Assembly: GCF_905475465.1 (NCBI RefSeq)
Contig: NC_062257.1
Coordinates: 2,170,001-2,234,000, forward strand
From: Pieris napi
Taxonomy: Eukaryota; Arthropoda; Insecta; Lepidoptera; Pieridae
Length of the DNA: 64,000 nucleotides
Direction: 5' to 3'
Made by a program: the position numbers and the translations under genes. Of this stretch, positions 14,301 through 22,512 are shown one piece after another. How positions within the stretch are numbered: position 1 is the first letter of the stretch; every line of letters begins with the position of its first letter. A model generated the notes under the pieces. It saw only the letters and a program-made list of their open reading frames with translations. It did no database searches and was not told the DNA's origin.

Positions 14301-17300
14301 AAAAGTTCATTTACTATAACATACTATAATATTAATAAGTGGGTTGAGAAATATATTTGTGCATATAAAGTTTACCTTGCATATCAATCAAAGCATGTTA
14401 TGTTATTGATATTGATATATTGGAATAAAATATATAACTATTTACTTTATGAAGGTAAAGGTGCAGGAAGCTCACCTGATGTTAAGCGATACCGCCTCCC
14501 AGAAGGCTCGCATGTGCGTTGCTGGCCTTTTAAGGATAGGTACGCTCTTTTCTTGAGACTCGAATTGGTTCGGAAATACTTTTGACATAAAAGTGATGAA
14601 AGTGAAGGATATACATACATAAAAAATGACTAATTTAAATATGAATTAGCACTCCTTTTTAATTTGTATGAATATACTAGCGGATCCGTCAGACGTTGCC
14701 CTGCATGATATTTCAAGCGATTAGGATATTAAACAAAGTATGAATTTTTTTTTGGGATTTTATGAATCAAAGTATGAAAGAATCGAGTGCAGCGCCATCT
14801 GCTGGGCTGATTTTTGAATCTAAACCACCGTCAGCCAAACGCATCCAAAAACATTCAAATCGGTCCACCCGTTTAAGAGGAGTTCAGTGACATACACACG
14901 TTCAGCAGAATTATATATTATATACCTACATATTAGCTCATACAGTTTCTTCTTGTCTCCCTTTCTAAAAGCTTTTTGATGTTGTTCTGATCTAGTTATA
15001 AGTATAGTCTATTACATATTTTACCTTTTTCAAATAAATTTATTGGATATTATTTTAAATGTATTTTATCACTATAACAACTCCGATCGAAGCATTTATT
15101 TTAAACGATATTCATTTTTCTTACATCCTCTTTGACAATATTTGCAGCACACATTCTGTCAATATTATGTCAAACGCCATAAGTTACATCAAAAAAGTTT
15201 GAATTGTATGATGGTTAAATATTCTTAAATTTTCTTATTTTCCGCGCAGTTTTCTTAGTTTTTTCTTAACAAAAAAAAAATTAGCGAATTCGGTCCGGCC
15301 GTTCACGCGTGATGTCGTAACCAAGGGAAATAGGGATTCATTTTTAATAATTTTATATATTATACTTATTGAAAATATCTGGTAAATATCGATATAACGT
15401 CATGATATATTATGTTTGTCATTATATTAATATACATATATAGATATATTTATTTATATGATAAAACAGATTAAAGATAATTTCGTTCCTTAACCTACTT
15501 TATCTTAACTAGTTAAAATTAAACGTAATAAAATATTTCGCCCAACAAAAGAGAACCGTGAGATTTGAGGTCAGTGCATACTATCTGCATTCTGATGACA
15601 AAGTTATGTCATAGTCCTACATTCGATTTCATAATTAAAAACATCTATACTAATATTATAAAGAGGAAAGGTTTGATTTTTTGTTTGTTTGAAATGAATA
15701 GGCTCCGAAACTACTGGACCGATTTCAAAAATTCTTTCACCGTTGGCAAGCTACACTATTCCCGAGTGACATAGGCTATGTCTTATTTTCAAAAAAAATT
15801 AGGGATGCTTACTAAAACTTGAATAATCTAACCCGAGGTGTAAAAAATAAACAAAAAACTTCCTTCAATCGTGTGCGCTGCGAAAACTATTAATGATAGA
15901 ACAAAATGATGTATTACATTTTTTTAGGACTCATCACTATCTATAAAAATTGTCCCGACAGCATGTCTCTATCTTTTATAGTTACGTCACAATAAGCGTC
16001 CTTTTTTTTTATAAAAATACATCCTTATCAAAATAATTACCAACGTTTCACATAAGCTACAATTTAATGGCATAACCACCAATATGTTAATAAATGAAAT
16101 AACGCTTGCCGAATAGTAATTAGGTTATAGTGGGTACCTCACGAACTAAATGTCACACTCCCCGCGTCACATTTAAGTTTCCCCGACGCTTTTTATTAGA
16201 TAATTAAAGTTAGTATCTCAGTGATTCCCAAAGTGGTCTATATCGACCCCTAGGGGTCTATGACAACCTGCCAGGGGTTTACGTCAGCGAAAAAAAATTT
16301 GGGGATCCATGAAATGAAAAGGTCCACGATAGTGGATCTCAACACATACACTGATAGTACCTATTTACTTACATCATACCGATACCTCCTAAGTATACTG
16401 AGTCATCTAACAAATTTAGGTATTTTGTTTTTTTTATACAAAAGTACATAATAAACCATGATCTTAATGTTAGTGTTATTTTTTTTTTAAAAAAGACCTA
16501 TAATTACCGAGATAATTTCACGAATACTAAATCAATTTCAACATCAGTTAAAATCGTACATTGTATACTGATCCAAATAACATTGTATCAGTATTCGCGG
16601 GGCGTGAGGAGGGACGCATTGATACAAGTGTATTATGGCTCAGTATACGATAAATGACGGCGAGGGCGCGAAATTTTTTTAATTTTCTCAATAATAAGGT
16701 GAATAATACTAATGATACAATTAGCAATATCTCAGGAATCGGTGATATAATCCAAAACAGGGATGAATATGGTAAGTTACATTGATATACTTTATTTATG
16801 TTACATAATATAGTGTGATTTTGCCATTTTTGTTTGATAATTGTTACACGTTGCTTAGTACGCCGTATACTGATACAACTATATTTACACCTGTTTACAA
16901 CGAACAAACTTTATAAAGAAGACACTTGATTTATCTGGCTATAATAATGTACTAATTCAATTTTTGATATATTTGTTTTAATTGTGGTATAATATATTTT
17001 TTTATGTGTTATAAATTTTATAACTTGATATTGGCACGTTAAATATAAAAATATGAATTGTTGTTGTTTGTTTTAGAGTCTCCATTGCCACCGGATGCAA
17101 ATTTTATGGAAGAGGAGCTATCAATACTTGATGATATTGATTAGAATGATAGCAAGGAAGTATCGCAGAATATCCCTTCTAATGCTTACATATTATACCT
17201 AGATTATATTCTTTGCTCTTCGCCTTGGGTATCGAATGTTGATAACTGAACTCAAAAAGGAGATCGATCGCCATCAGTCATAGAGAACACTCCAGGTAAT

Positions 17301-20300
17301 TCGCCCATCCAGAATAGCATTATAGAAAATTATTGTGATATTACTCCAGTACCATCGCCGTATAATTCTTTTGACTCATCTCTTGTTCATTTCTGACATT
17401 AATGACATCCCATACTCATCGTCCAATAACGCCAAAAGCGCATTTCCATTGCGAAAAAAGATAAAGAAAGGCTAAGAGTTTTCATAAAAAATCTAAGGAT
17501 AAGGAGAGGAAATATAAGCTTAATAGAGGATTGGAATATGTCAGTAGAAACGGAAGAGTACATGCTACGAGAATTATGAAAACTTCTTGCCCCTCAACTT
17601 GTCGAAAAAAAAAGGAGTGAGAAATTAACAGAATGTTTTGGATTATTGGACCACCGAAGACAATGGGTTTTTTGGCAAGATATGTTGTAAAAGCTGGAAA
17701 AAAAGAGAAAAAATATTGTCGATACAAAAAGCAGTGAAGGAGATAATATTATTAAGAACACAAAAATATCGGTTTGCAAAACTATGTTCTTGAGAACCCT
17801 TTCTATTAGTTTTGATTTTGCTTATACAGATTTAGAAAAGTCCGATAAAGGTAATGGATTTATTAAATCAGATCAGCGTGGTCTTTGGATGAACATATAA
17901 TCCATCCGATAACGTTCACAGTGTTATAGATCACGATGAAGCATTTTCTCCTGTAGAGTCACATTACACTCGCCAAAAATCAAGTAAACATTATCCGGAA
18001 GGCTTTTTATCCTTCCCAAAACTGTTCATGAATCGAATGGTTTATGGACTACCGTGAGACAATATCTATATATAGGTTTTATAAACCCAAAAAAGATATT
18101 TGTGAACAATGTCACATTTATGAAAATAACAAGCAAGTTCTGCAGGTAGATAAAGAAAAGCATGAAGAGCATTTAAAAAAAAAGAGAAACCTAGAAAGAT
18201 GAAAACAAAAGATAAAAAATCAGCGTTACAAAATGATGAAATCCTTACATCAGCATCTGATCTTCAAAAGTGTCTTAATGTATGTACCTCACGGAAGCGT
18301 GAGTACTTTTTATTATAAACGGAAACATTATTTGTATAATTTCACGATATTAATTCTGGGATTTCGCCAAGGTGATTGCTTTTGATGGTATCAACAGACA
18401 GCAAAGAGAGGTGCAATTGAAATTTCCAGCTATCATTTTAAGTTTATAGAAGATACGGGTGGTGAAGGTCAAAATAGAAATAGGATTTATTTCTTAATGT
18501 ATATGTTAGGTAGTTTAAAGTGTAGTATAGCTATTTAGCCATCGCTTTCTAATAGTGGGTCATTCACAAAGTGAAGGCGACAGTATGCACGCTTTAATTG
18601 AAAGACAGACAAAGATAAAAAGCTTTATATGCCTGATCAATGATATACAGCTTTTAGATTTAATAAAGGACTTCAAATCAAAGTCAAAACTTATAAACAA
18701 CTGGACAACTACTAATGATGGATCTATCTATCTATCTAAATAACTCTAATGGAGCAGAAGATAGTGATTCAGACTGATTTTTGATTCGTTCAACCTTTAA
18801 TATTTTTATTTATTTTGTTTAACCTTATAGCAATTTTTTGAGCGTTAGAATTTCCTAGATTTTTAGATATTTATATTATTCATATCTATTATTTTTATTA
18901 ATATTGTTTAACGTAAGTTACTATTTTTAGTTTCTATTATTTTTATTGATGTTTGTTACTTTTCAAGAAACTTTAATGATACTACATGCTACAAAAAAGG
19001 GTCCTACTTAGTATAAACGAAAAATACATCGTGATTCTTTAAATGTGTTGTTTTGTTAATGAGACTACTTCTTCCTAACCTTTATTAATTTCGTGAGGTA
19101 TTCGAAATACCTAAAATGAGTTAAAAAGCCTCGATTACTTATATTAGTCCAGTATACGTTGAGGTTTTAACTACTAACATAGGTAAGTACTTTCCTAGTA
19201 TAATGAGTCAAGTGATGTAATTTAAACATTTTATTATTAAGTGGGACAAAAAAAATCGAAAATAACCAAAAGTAGTATGATATTAATAAAATGATTATCA
19301 TATTTCGTAATATTCTCGAGTAAGCCATGGATTTTCATGTACAACGTACATGAATATAACTGGTAGTTAAACCATTTTACTATTGAGTCCCGCCCGTGTA
19401 TAATGAGTCATGTACATAAAATATCATTTATAAACAAAATTCAGCAAAATCATGTTATACCAAAGAAAGAGCTTTCAATCTTTATTAAAAAAACATTTAA
19501 TTTATTCCGAATTAGTTTGATTTCATTAAAATATAAACAATTTGCCTTAAAATGGCTCTCCTGTAAAATTACTAAAATGTCAGTTGACTCAGTATACTTA
19601 GGAGGTATCGATACTATCTTATAATATCAAAACATATACATTATTTATAAAAGTACCTATGAAGTAAAAAAAATATTATATCTTAAAAATGAAACCCGTT
19701 TTCCGTTGTCACGACATAACATGAAAACGGCTTGACCGATTTGTCTGATTCTTTTTTTATAATATTCCTTGAAGTACGAGGATGGTTCTTACAGAGAGAA
19801 AAATTAAAAAAAATTGAGTGAAAAAGTCTAAAACCAACACTTTTCTATATTCCCATACAAAATATTCGTAATTATATTTAAAGGCGATTTGAACTTTAAT
19901 ACCATATCATAAAGTTCAAGTGTTAGTGGAGGGGTTCCGGGAAGGTAAATTTTTATTTTTTGAGATATTTTATTAGTTGTATCATCAACTTTCTTTTTTT
20001 TATCTTACTAGCTACACCGGTGTCCCGAATAGCAGAATAAGTATTTTTTAAAAATAAAGAATCGACTGTTAGGCGGTACGATGTTCGCCAGGCCAGCTAG
20101 TATGTTTATAAAATTGTGTAAGTTGTAGGATGTTGGTATTCGCTTTATGGTCGCAATACATTTTGTCTACCCGACACGGAAAAACATGGCAAGGGGTCTA
20201 CGACACAAAAAAGTTTGGGGAACTCTGATCTAACCTAACAAACTAAACAACTAAACGAAAGGGAAAATTTAAAGTATTTAATTAATTAGCGTCCTTAATA

Positions 20301-21243
20301 ATAGCGTAATATTCACTAGATTATTATTATGAAGCATGGCTCTAAGCTTCAAACTAGTAAAGAGCAATTGGGATATGGTATTGTAATTTTTGTAGGTTAT
20401 AATATAATTATTTGTTACAAGCATAGAAGCTGGGCCGCAGAGCAGGCGGAAAATAATAAACGGCTCAAGTCTTTCCTCCAATTTCGATTTTGTTCCCAGT
20501 GCACAGGCGCTAATAAAGATTTAAGTTGACGCCTGGTAGATAGTACCGGTGACCCCAGAGCTGTTGCTTTTCTCAACGAGTAAATAGCGCAATACAGCGA
20601 GGAAATGCTGCCACAATTTGTTTTAATTTTCTTTTGATTAATTTCTATTTTTTTGTATTATTAATTTTAAGAAAATTGTAAATATGTACATTATAATTAG
20701 GAAGTGAATAATTTTCTCAGTAATTTTTTATTTATAAACGCTCTTTGTTCATGACATTTTACAATACGGCAAACGTGACCTTTCTTTTTACCCATTTAAA
20801 AAAGATGTCGTCGAAATGTTTTATACCTAATCTAAAAATAAATTATTGTCACACAGACGCGTTCGAAAAAACAACATATTTAAATTATAAGAATACGTTT
20901 TGTTTTTGAACTAGATCAAATATCTCTTGAATTATTATGCACATGTAAATGTATCGATCAATTTATTTATCTGTTATACCGTCTCAAAATCCGTGTCACC
21001 ATGATATGGTAACGGTCTCTGATTTGACCTTCACAACCGTTTGGTCAACTTATCAACATGAATAGTTATTTAAGCGAATCCAATATTCGCGACGTTTTAG
21101 CTCTGTTATTTAAATGTTAATACACTACCTTCATAATGAATACAACGTAAATGTTTTAAAATTGCTTACCATAAAAATATCTTCGAAATAATATTCGCTT
21201 TATCATGTGGATTTTTCTCCTTAAGCACGACTTTTGAATCCAT
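2375..21243 (-). CDS. ABCC4-like (MRP-type) ABC transporter, exons 1-2, 5' part only
   Basis: Two exons of an ABC subfamily C exporter are visible. Exon 1 is 21170-21243, from the ATG with donor GTAAGC, and encodes MDSKVVLKEKNPHDKANIIS and five more residues. Exon 2 is 2375-2620, acceptor TTTTCAG and donor GTAAGTTG. Exon 1 ends two bases into a codon and exon 2 supplies the third, so the frame runs through. Exon 2 has the typical start of short MRPs: WSLPLFYKGYKHGINVEDLW, then DIDHSGKLGDRLEEAWNTEL, KPSLQRAL and a first membrane segment (LIGVLVGILFIILW). This matches the N-terminus of ABCC4 / Drosophila l(2)03659-type transporters. Later membrane spans and both nucleotide-binding domains lie left of the window. 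The 18.5-kb intron is almost wholly mobile DNA. Family assignment is firm; the exact paralogue is not. Confidence 0.8.
2716..3199 (+). mobile_element. MITE family E copy
   Basis: It begins with GTGCGTGTACTAGGTGTACA, then GTGAAACTTCTTTATGACC. It ends with GATAAAGAAGTTTCACTTC, an inverted copy of the start. A second copy with the same ends and interior (CAACCGTGGTAGGGAC) lies at 58607-59043. It is noncoding. Confidence 0.6.
3200..3840 (-). mobile_element. LINE fragment, C-terminal reverse-transcriptase region and 3' UTR
   Basis: The minus-strand frames read KKCIRAICGANCLDSC, LFKKLKILSL, then in a shifted frame VHRNIHIIKS, LELFRKNTFCMAIKVYNNLP and KELKDLP. These are hallmarks of the C-terminal end of jockey/CR1-type LINE ORF2 proteins. 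Frames shift at least once, so the copy is dead. The 3' UTR (3200-3460) recurs around 28660-29400. Confidence 0.7.
3900..4482 (-). repeat. LINE 3'-tail-like repeat and MITE fragment
   Basis: In reverse complement, 3950-4040 reads GGTTGCCTGGAAGAGATCGC and AGCGATAAGGCCGCC, a LINE tail that also occurs at 28130-28215. Bases 4200-4245 (TTCTACCACGTGTGAATTGC) are the inverted end of the repeat starting near 49250. Bases 4450-4475 are a short SINE-A tail on the minus strand. Confidence 0.4.
4483..5238. mobile_element. Foldback element, short internally deleted copy
   Basis: The ends are inverted copies: GATCCCGATATACAACGACC at the left, and its complement at 5219-5238. The next ~110 bp on each side also mirror each other. 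The outer sequence matches the 2.2-kb element at 46376-48581, with most of the arms and the gene remnant deleted. A family-D MITE is inserted at about 4685-4950. Confidence 0.65.
4685..4950. mobile_element. MITE family D nested in the foldback element
   Basis: The copy runs from TATGTTAACGTAAAATTG to AATTTTACGGTGACATATA, its inverted complement. It interrupts foldback sequence that is continuous at about 47830-47900. Confidence 0.6.
5239..5560. other. Unassigned GC-richer stretch
   Basis: An open frame of about 81 codons (5224-5469, plus strand) has proline/arginine-rich composition and no domain I recognise. It may be LINE ORF1 debris. A short (GT)n run lies at 5538-5551. No host gene can be supported. 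Confidence 0.3.
5561..5835 (+). repeat. Interspersed repeat R (CGTTGCCGG...GGTTCGGAAATAC type)
   Basis: The core reads GAGGGCCAGTGCGTTGCCG, TTAAGAGTTGGTACG, CTTGAAGGATCCTAAGTCGA and TTGGTTCGGAAATACTTC. Related copies lie at 14450-14585, 23790-23915, 57340-57440 on plus, and near 8010-8100, 56690-56790 and 58440-58590 on minus. This is probably a short retroposon or LINE 3' segment. Confidence 0.45.
6126..6378 (-). mobile_element. tRNA-derived SINE (family B)
   Basis: In reverse complement it begins CATTGGTCTAGTGGTCAGTA, followed by GGGTCCCGGGTTCGATCCCC, a tRNA-like A/B-box head. The body (GATGTGATGAGCATTTGG, AAGCTTCACCAGCTTAGCAT) is shared with 10177-10430 and 44806-45050. Confidence 0.75.
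6405..6545 (-). mobile_element. SINE family A fragment
   Basis: Reverse complement shows CGTTCGAACCCCGTCTGTGC and the GTCGACGGTGTCAGGCACAG block of SINE A, with the head missing. Confidence 0.5.
6905..7176. mobile_element. 272-bp MITE with TTA target duplication
   Basis: The left end GGGTCTGTTTTACAATGTAC is mirrored by the right end ATGTA/TTGTGAAACAGACCC. The element is flanked by TTA at 6902-6904 and 7177-7179. A 3-bp TWA-type duplication suggests a Harbinger/PIF-type non-autonomous element. No coding sequence. Confidence 0.7.
7177..7850 (+). repeat. Unassigned sequence with a LINE-like 3' tail
   Basis: Bases 7180-7440 hold two overlapping open frames without recognisable domains. Bases 7560-7830 end in AATAAAGGCTTATTATTA, the kind of tail left by RTE-like LINEs (compare 45214-45240 in reverse). 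No host gene is visible. Confidence 0.3.
8225..9830. mobile_element. 1.6-kb element with GGTAGGGGAGCC ends and repeated CAGATTA/TAATCTGAC motifs
   Basis: The ends are inverted: GGTAGGGGAGCC at 8225 and GGCTCCCCTACC ending at 9830, each followed inward by a related GGATTTACT block. Inside, a motif pair (TCAGATTA then, ~50-60 bp later, TAATCTGACGCGCTCGAG or a variant) recurs at about 8408/8463, 9332/9377, 9462/9505 and 9579/9636. It is often preceded or followed by poly-T/poly-A. No long open frame exists. This looks like a non-autonomous transposon with a structured, repeat-rich interior. I cannot assign a superfamily. Confidence 0.6.
9831..10176. other. Unassigned stretch
   Basis: A GC-rich block (CGGGCCGGCGCGCCTCAGTG, then CCACTGCGCCCCGCAGTCC) stands out in AT-rich DNA at 9893-9950. 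No open frame or repeat partner was recognised. Confidence 0.3.
10177..10430 (+). mobile_element. tRNA-derived SINE (family B)
   Basis: The head is ATTGGTCTAGTGGTTAGTCC, then GGGTCCCGGGTTCGATCCCC (B box). The body includes TTGTGCTTAGGTCTTGG, ACACAAGCTTCACCAGC and TAGCATGGGACTAGGTCAAT, ending in a poly-A-rich tail. This is the cleanest plus-strand copy. Confidence 0.8.
10626..10893 (+). mobile_element. tRNA-derived SINE (family A)
   Basis: This is an almost complete copy: AGCAGTGTTGGCCTAGTGGC, CCTGAGGTCGTAGGTTCGAA, GCTCGAACGGTGAAGGAAAA and a tail ending GTAGCGCTACTGATTTATTT. It can serve as the reference copy for judging the interrupted ones. Confidence 0.8.
10894..11589. other. Unassigned, with a possible LINE coding scrap
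   Basis: In one plus-strand frame 11270-11345 reads SRPRGQSSTRWTDQEKA, reminiscent of the RW-D motif in LINE ORF2 C-termini. The rest is AT-rich and featureless. Confidence 0.3.
11590..12200. mobile_element. LINE 3'-end remnants
   Basis: Bases 11600-11985 (minus) match the reverse complement of 31230-31616, including GGCGTAGAACGGAAGAGAAG and GCCAGTTCTCAAATCAAGG. Bases 12005-12200 (plus) hold CCGGTGACCCCAGAGCTGGT and ATACAGCGAGGAAATGCTGC, shared with 20530-20700. They are the 3' ends of two LINE families. Confidence 0.5.
12201..12760. other. AT-rich stretch, nothing recognised
   Basis: Very AT-rich sequence without open frames or identified repeat partners. It lies within the long ABCC-like intron. 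Confidence 0.3.
12761..13946. mobile_element. 1186-bp foldback element with ~480-bp inverted arms
   Basis: The left end ACAGGGTGGCTAAAAAGTCG and the right end (complement of ACAGGGTGGCCAAAAAGTCG) start arms that mirror each other nearly base for base to about 13245 on the left and 13460 on the right. Shared blocks include GTCAACCCCTGCAGAGTTAT and TTTTCGGTAGAGTAATTTTT (or complement). The spacer is about 210 bp. The flanks read ATAT|ACAGGG and CCCTGT|ATAC. No coding sequence is seen, so it is a non-autonomous foldback or long-TIR MITE. Confidence 0.75.
13947..14684 (+). repeat. Unassigned sequence with one copy of repeat R
   Basis: Only 14450-14585 is recognised: AGGAAGCTCACCTGATGTTA, GCATGTGCGTTGCTGGCC and GAATTGGTTCGGAAATAC, a copy of repeat R. 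The remainder is AT-rich and without genes. Confidence 0.4.
14685..14925 (-). mobile_element. Helitron-like fragment
   Basis: It starts ACTAGCGGATCCGTCAGACG, which in reverse complement ends ...CTAG, and contains AGCGCCATCTGCTGGGCTGA and AAATCGGTCCACCCGTTTAA, typical of Helitron-type repeats. No coding sequence. Confidence 0.4.
14926..15635. other. AT-rich stretch, nothing recognised
   Basis: No exon, RNA gene or clear repeat boundary was found here. Confidence 0.3.
15636..16216 (+). mobile_element. Helitron-like 5' part and repeat fragments
   Basis: Bases 15645-15780 read ATCTATACTAATATTATAAA, then AAACTACTGGACCGATTTCA, the usual start of a lepidopteran Helitron-type repeat. Bases 16030-16095 are the inverse of the window's first 65 bases. 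No gene. Confidence 0.4.
16380..19610 (+). mobile_element. 3.2-kb DNA transposon, 26-bp TIRs, ATAC duplication
   Basis: Perfect 26-bp inverted repeats lie at 16380-16405 (begins CGATACCTCCTAAGTATACT) and 19585-19610. ATAC stands immediately outside on both sides. Subterminal copies of the TIR core (CTCAGTATAC near 16638, CCAGTATACG near 19147, TATAATGAGTCA near 19198 and 19399) may be transposase-binding repeats. The interior holds a decayed transposase-like gene on the plus strand (17090-18742). Confidence 0.75.
17090..18742 (+). pseudogene. Decayed transposase-like gene of an insect-abundant family
   Basis: Reading through several frames gives blocks in the order of a protein family that is very common in insect genomes: EYVSRNGRVHATRIMKTSCP, LTECFGLLDHRRQWVF, FYKPKKDICEQCHIYENNKQ, YVPHGSVSTFYYKRKHYLYN, RGAIEISSYHFKFIED, GGEGQNRNRIYFLMYML and GHSQSEGDSMHALIERQTK. 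The CxxC pair and the GHSxxEGDSxHxLIE block are the family's signature as I remember it. Many stops and frameshifts make it non-functional. The position inside perfect TIRs indicates it was the element's own gene. I cannot name the superfamily with confidence. Confidence 0.65.
19690..20103 (+). mobile_element. Helitron-like fragment
   Basis: It contains GAAAACGGCTTGACCGATTT near the start and ends GGCGGTACGATGTTCGCCAG then GCCAGCTAG, a hairpin followed by CTAG as in Helitron 3' ends. TGTCCCGAATAGCAGAATAA is shared with the Helitrons at 26418 and 43821. Confidence 0.5.
20104..20710 (+). repeat. LINE 3'-end remnant
   Basis: From 20450 to 20700 the sequence matches 12005-12200 and part of 1010-1060: AAATAATAAACGGCTCAAG, CCGGTGACCCCAGAGCTGTT and ATACAGCGAGGAAATGCTGC. 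It is noncoding. Confidence 0.45.
20711..21169. other. Intron 1 start of the ABCC-like gene
   Basis: Apart from the splice donor of exon 1 at its right end I recognise nothing in this AT-rich stretch. Confidence 0.3.
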
Positions 21244-21397
21244 TTTCACAATTTACTTCTAATAAGGCACAAAATAGTCTTCCAGTCCTAATTTAGGTTC
21301 GACGCCACATTATGCAAAATGGCAACTTTCTAGGAATCACAATGGACACAACACAACACGAATCTTCTCCGTATTAAAAACGAATGTATCACAGTGA

Positions 21398-21407
21398 GTT
21401 ATAAATA
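21398..21407 (-). promoter_or_regulatory. Possible TATA box of the ABCC-like gene
   Basis: TATTTATAAC on the minus strand lies about 155 bp upstream of the ATG at 21243, leaving room for a short 5' UTR. A CpG-containing block (21440-21560) lies further upstream. This is positional inference only. Confidence 0.3.
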
Positions 21408-21559
21408 GAATTGTGAGTGGAAATATTAACAAACGGGATTTTGAACGCGCGTCGCGTGTGTCGATCGATGTTTTTACATAGGAGCAGCGAACAAGGGACG
21501 TAGTGGCCGACTGCCGAGTTAACCCGCCCGTGCCACTCGAGTCGAGTGCTCGTATTTGA

Positions 21560-22206
21560 TATCTTTACATGCTTCCCGATCTACTGTTATTTCAGTAGAC
21601 TGCCATTTATTACTGGAAAAAAAATATTGGTTGTTTGTAAAGTAGGTTTACGATCGAGATGTTTACGTGATAACGTCTTATTGGTGATATAAGTTTTTGG
21701 GAAGTAAGGAATTAATGAAGATAACAATTTTTTCAAATTTTAAATTACATCTATCGTTTTATTCACACTTTTGATGATAAATTTCGGGTGTAAAATGACA
21801 AGTTTACTTATTCGACTATGATATACATTTTTCTTCATACATTCGCGGAATGACTGGCAGCGCTCGAGATGAGACGGGAGATCGGTCCGTCTCTCTCTCG
21901 TTATACCTGCGATCGCGCTCGTGAGGTTTTGGTGTGACACAAGTTTCTGAACTATATATACATATAATACATTGAATGCATATTGCATACGGATAAGGAT
22001 ATAATTAAGGTCGCGTATTGCATTAACCTACAAAAAACAGTGTCAATATAATTAAATGTTGACAATGGTAATAAATTTCACATAAAAGTAATACAGAAAA
22101 TGTGAATTGTGTTTACGCCTAATATAAATATATCCTGTATGGGTTGTCAAGGGTTTATGAGAAAAATAGATAAGTTGAGAAGTGATTTCGATAAATATTA
22201 AAAAAA
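21560..22206. other. Unassigned upstream sequence
   Basis: The stretch upstream of the ABCC-like promoter has no recognised gene. Bases 21840-21930 are GC-richer (GCGCTCGAGATGAGACGGGA) without an identified partner. Confidence 0.3.
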
Positions 22207-22512
22207 TTATCGCGCGTTGTGAAAGGGGGCTAGACGGAATAAATTCTTACGAAAAGTTGTCACGACACTTTTTTGCTATTTGCTATTGTATTACACCGGT
22301 TCTCGTCCGATCACCGAAGTTAAGCAACGTCGGGCGAGGTCAGTACTTGGATGGGTGACTGCCTGGGAACACCTCGTGATGTTGGCTTCTTTTTTCGTCG
22401 TAAGGTTGGTGTCGAGAAAATCTATCATACTGTTATGATACCAATTAACGTATAAATGAATCGAAAGGAATTTCGTTCCATCCGGGTGTCCCTTGACACC
22501 TCTAAAGTTTTT
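22207..22512 (+). mobile_element. 5S-bearing repeat, copy 1
   Basis: This shares its whole length with 25786-26090 and, inverted, 41155-41469. The order is ATCGCGCGTTGTGAAAGGGG, a 5S rRNA-derived block, T-run, GGTGTCGAGAAAATCTATC, AAGGAATTTCGTTCC, then GGTGTCCCTTGACACC (a hairpin) and CTCTAAAGTTTTT. The left end of this copy lacks the GGAACGAA...TTCC start seen in the other two. Confidence 0.75.
22290..22388 (+). pseudogene. 5S rRNA-derived sequence, 5'-truncated
   Basis: ACACCGGTTCTCGTCCGATC, ACCGAAGTTAAGCAACGTCG, AGTACTTGGATGGGTGACTG and GGGAACACCTCGTGATGTTG follow eukaryotic 5S rRNA from about nucleotide 25 to the end. The first ~23 nt, the 5' strand of helix I, are replaced by unrelated sequence, so a normal 5S fold is not possible. 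The internal Pol III control region (A box, C box) and a T-run terminator remain. Substitutions C to A (GGGCGAGG) and G to T (CACCTCG) relative to the usual 5S sequence would keep their base pair. Confidence 0.75.

Larger units (their letters stand above)
16217..20232. mobile_element. Possible hAT-like element split by younger insertions
   Basis: The left end CAGTGATTCCCAAAGTGGTC and the right end, in reverse complement CAGAGTTCCCCAAACTTTTT, are similar in the manner of hAT terminal repeats. Both are followed inward by GACCCCT/GGGGTCTA blocks. I found no clean 8-bp duplication, so this pairing is tentative. The 3.2-kb transposon at 16380 and a Helitron-like piece at 19690 lie inside. Confidence 0.35.

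Noticed and set aside
14244..14585. 113-codon plus-strand frame as a host gene
   Set aside because: AT-rich low-complexity translation with its end inside repeat R; no domain and no splice context.
16548..16907. 119-codon minus-strand frame
   Set aside because: It lies in the left flank of the 3.2-kb transposon, crosses subterminal repeats and has no recognisable domain.
22207..22512. Classical SINE3 (5S-headed SINE)
   Set aside because: The element extends upstream of the 5S part, and a T-run terminator follows directly after it, so Pol III transcripts would not include the downstream half.
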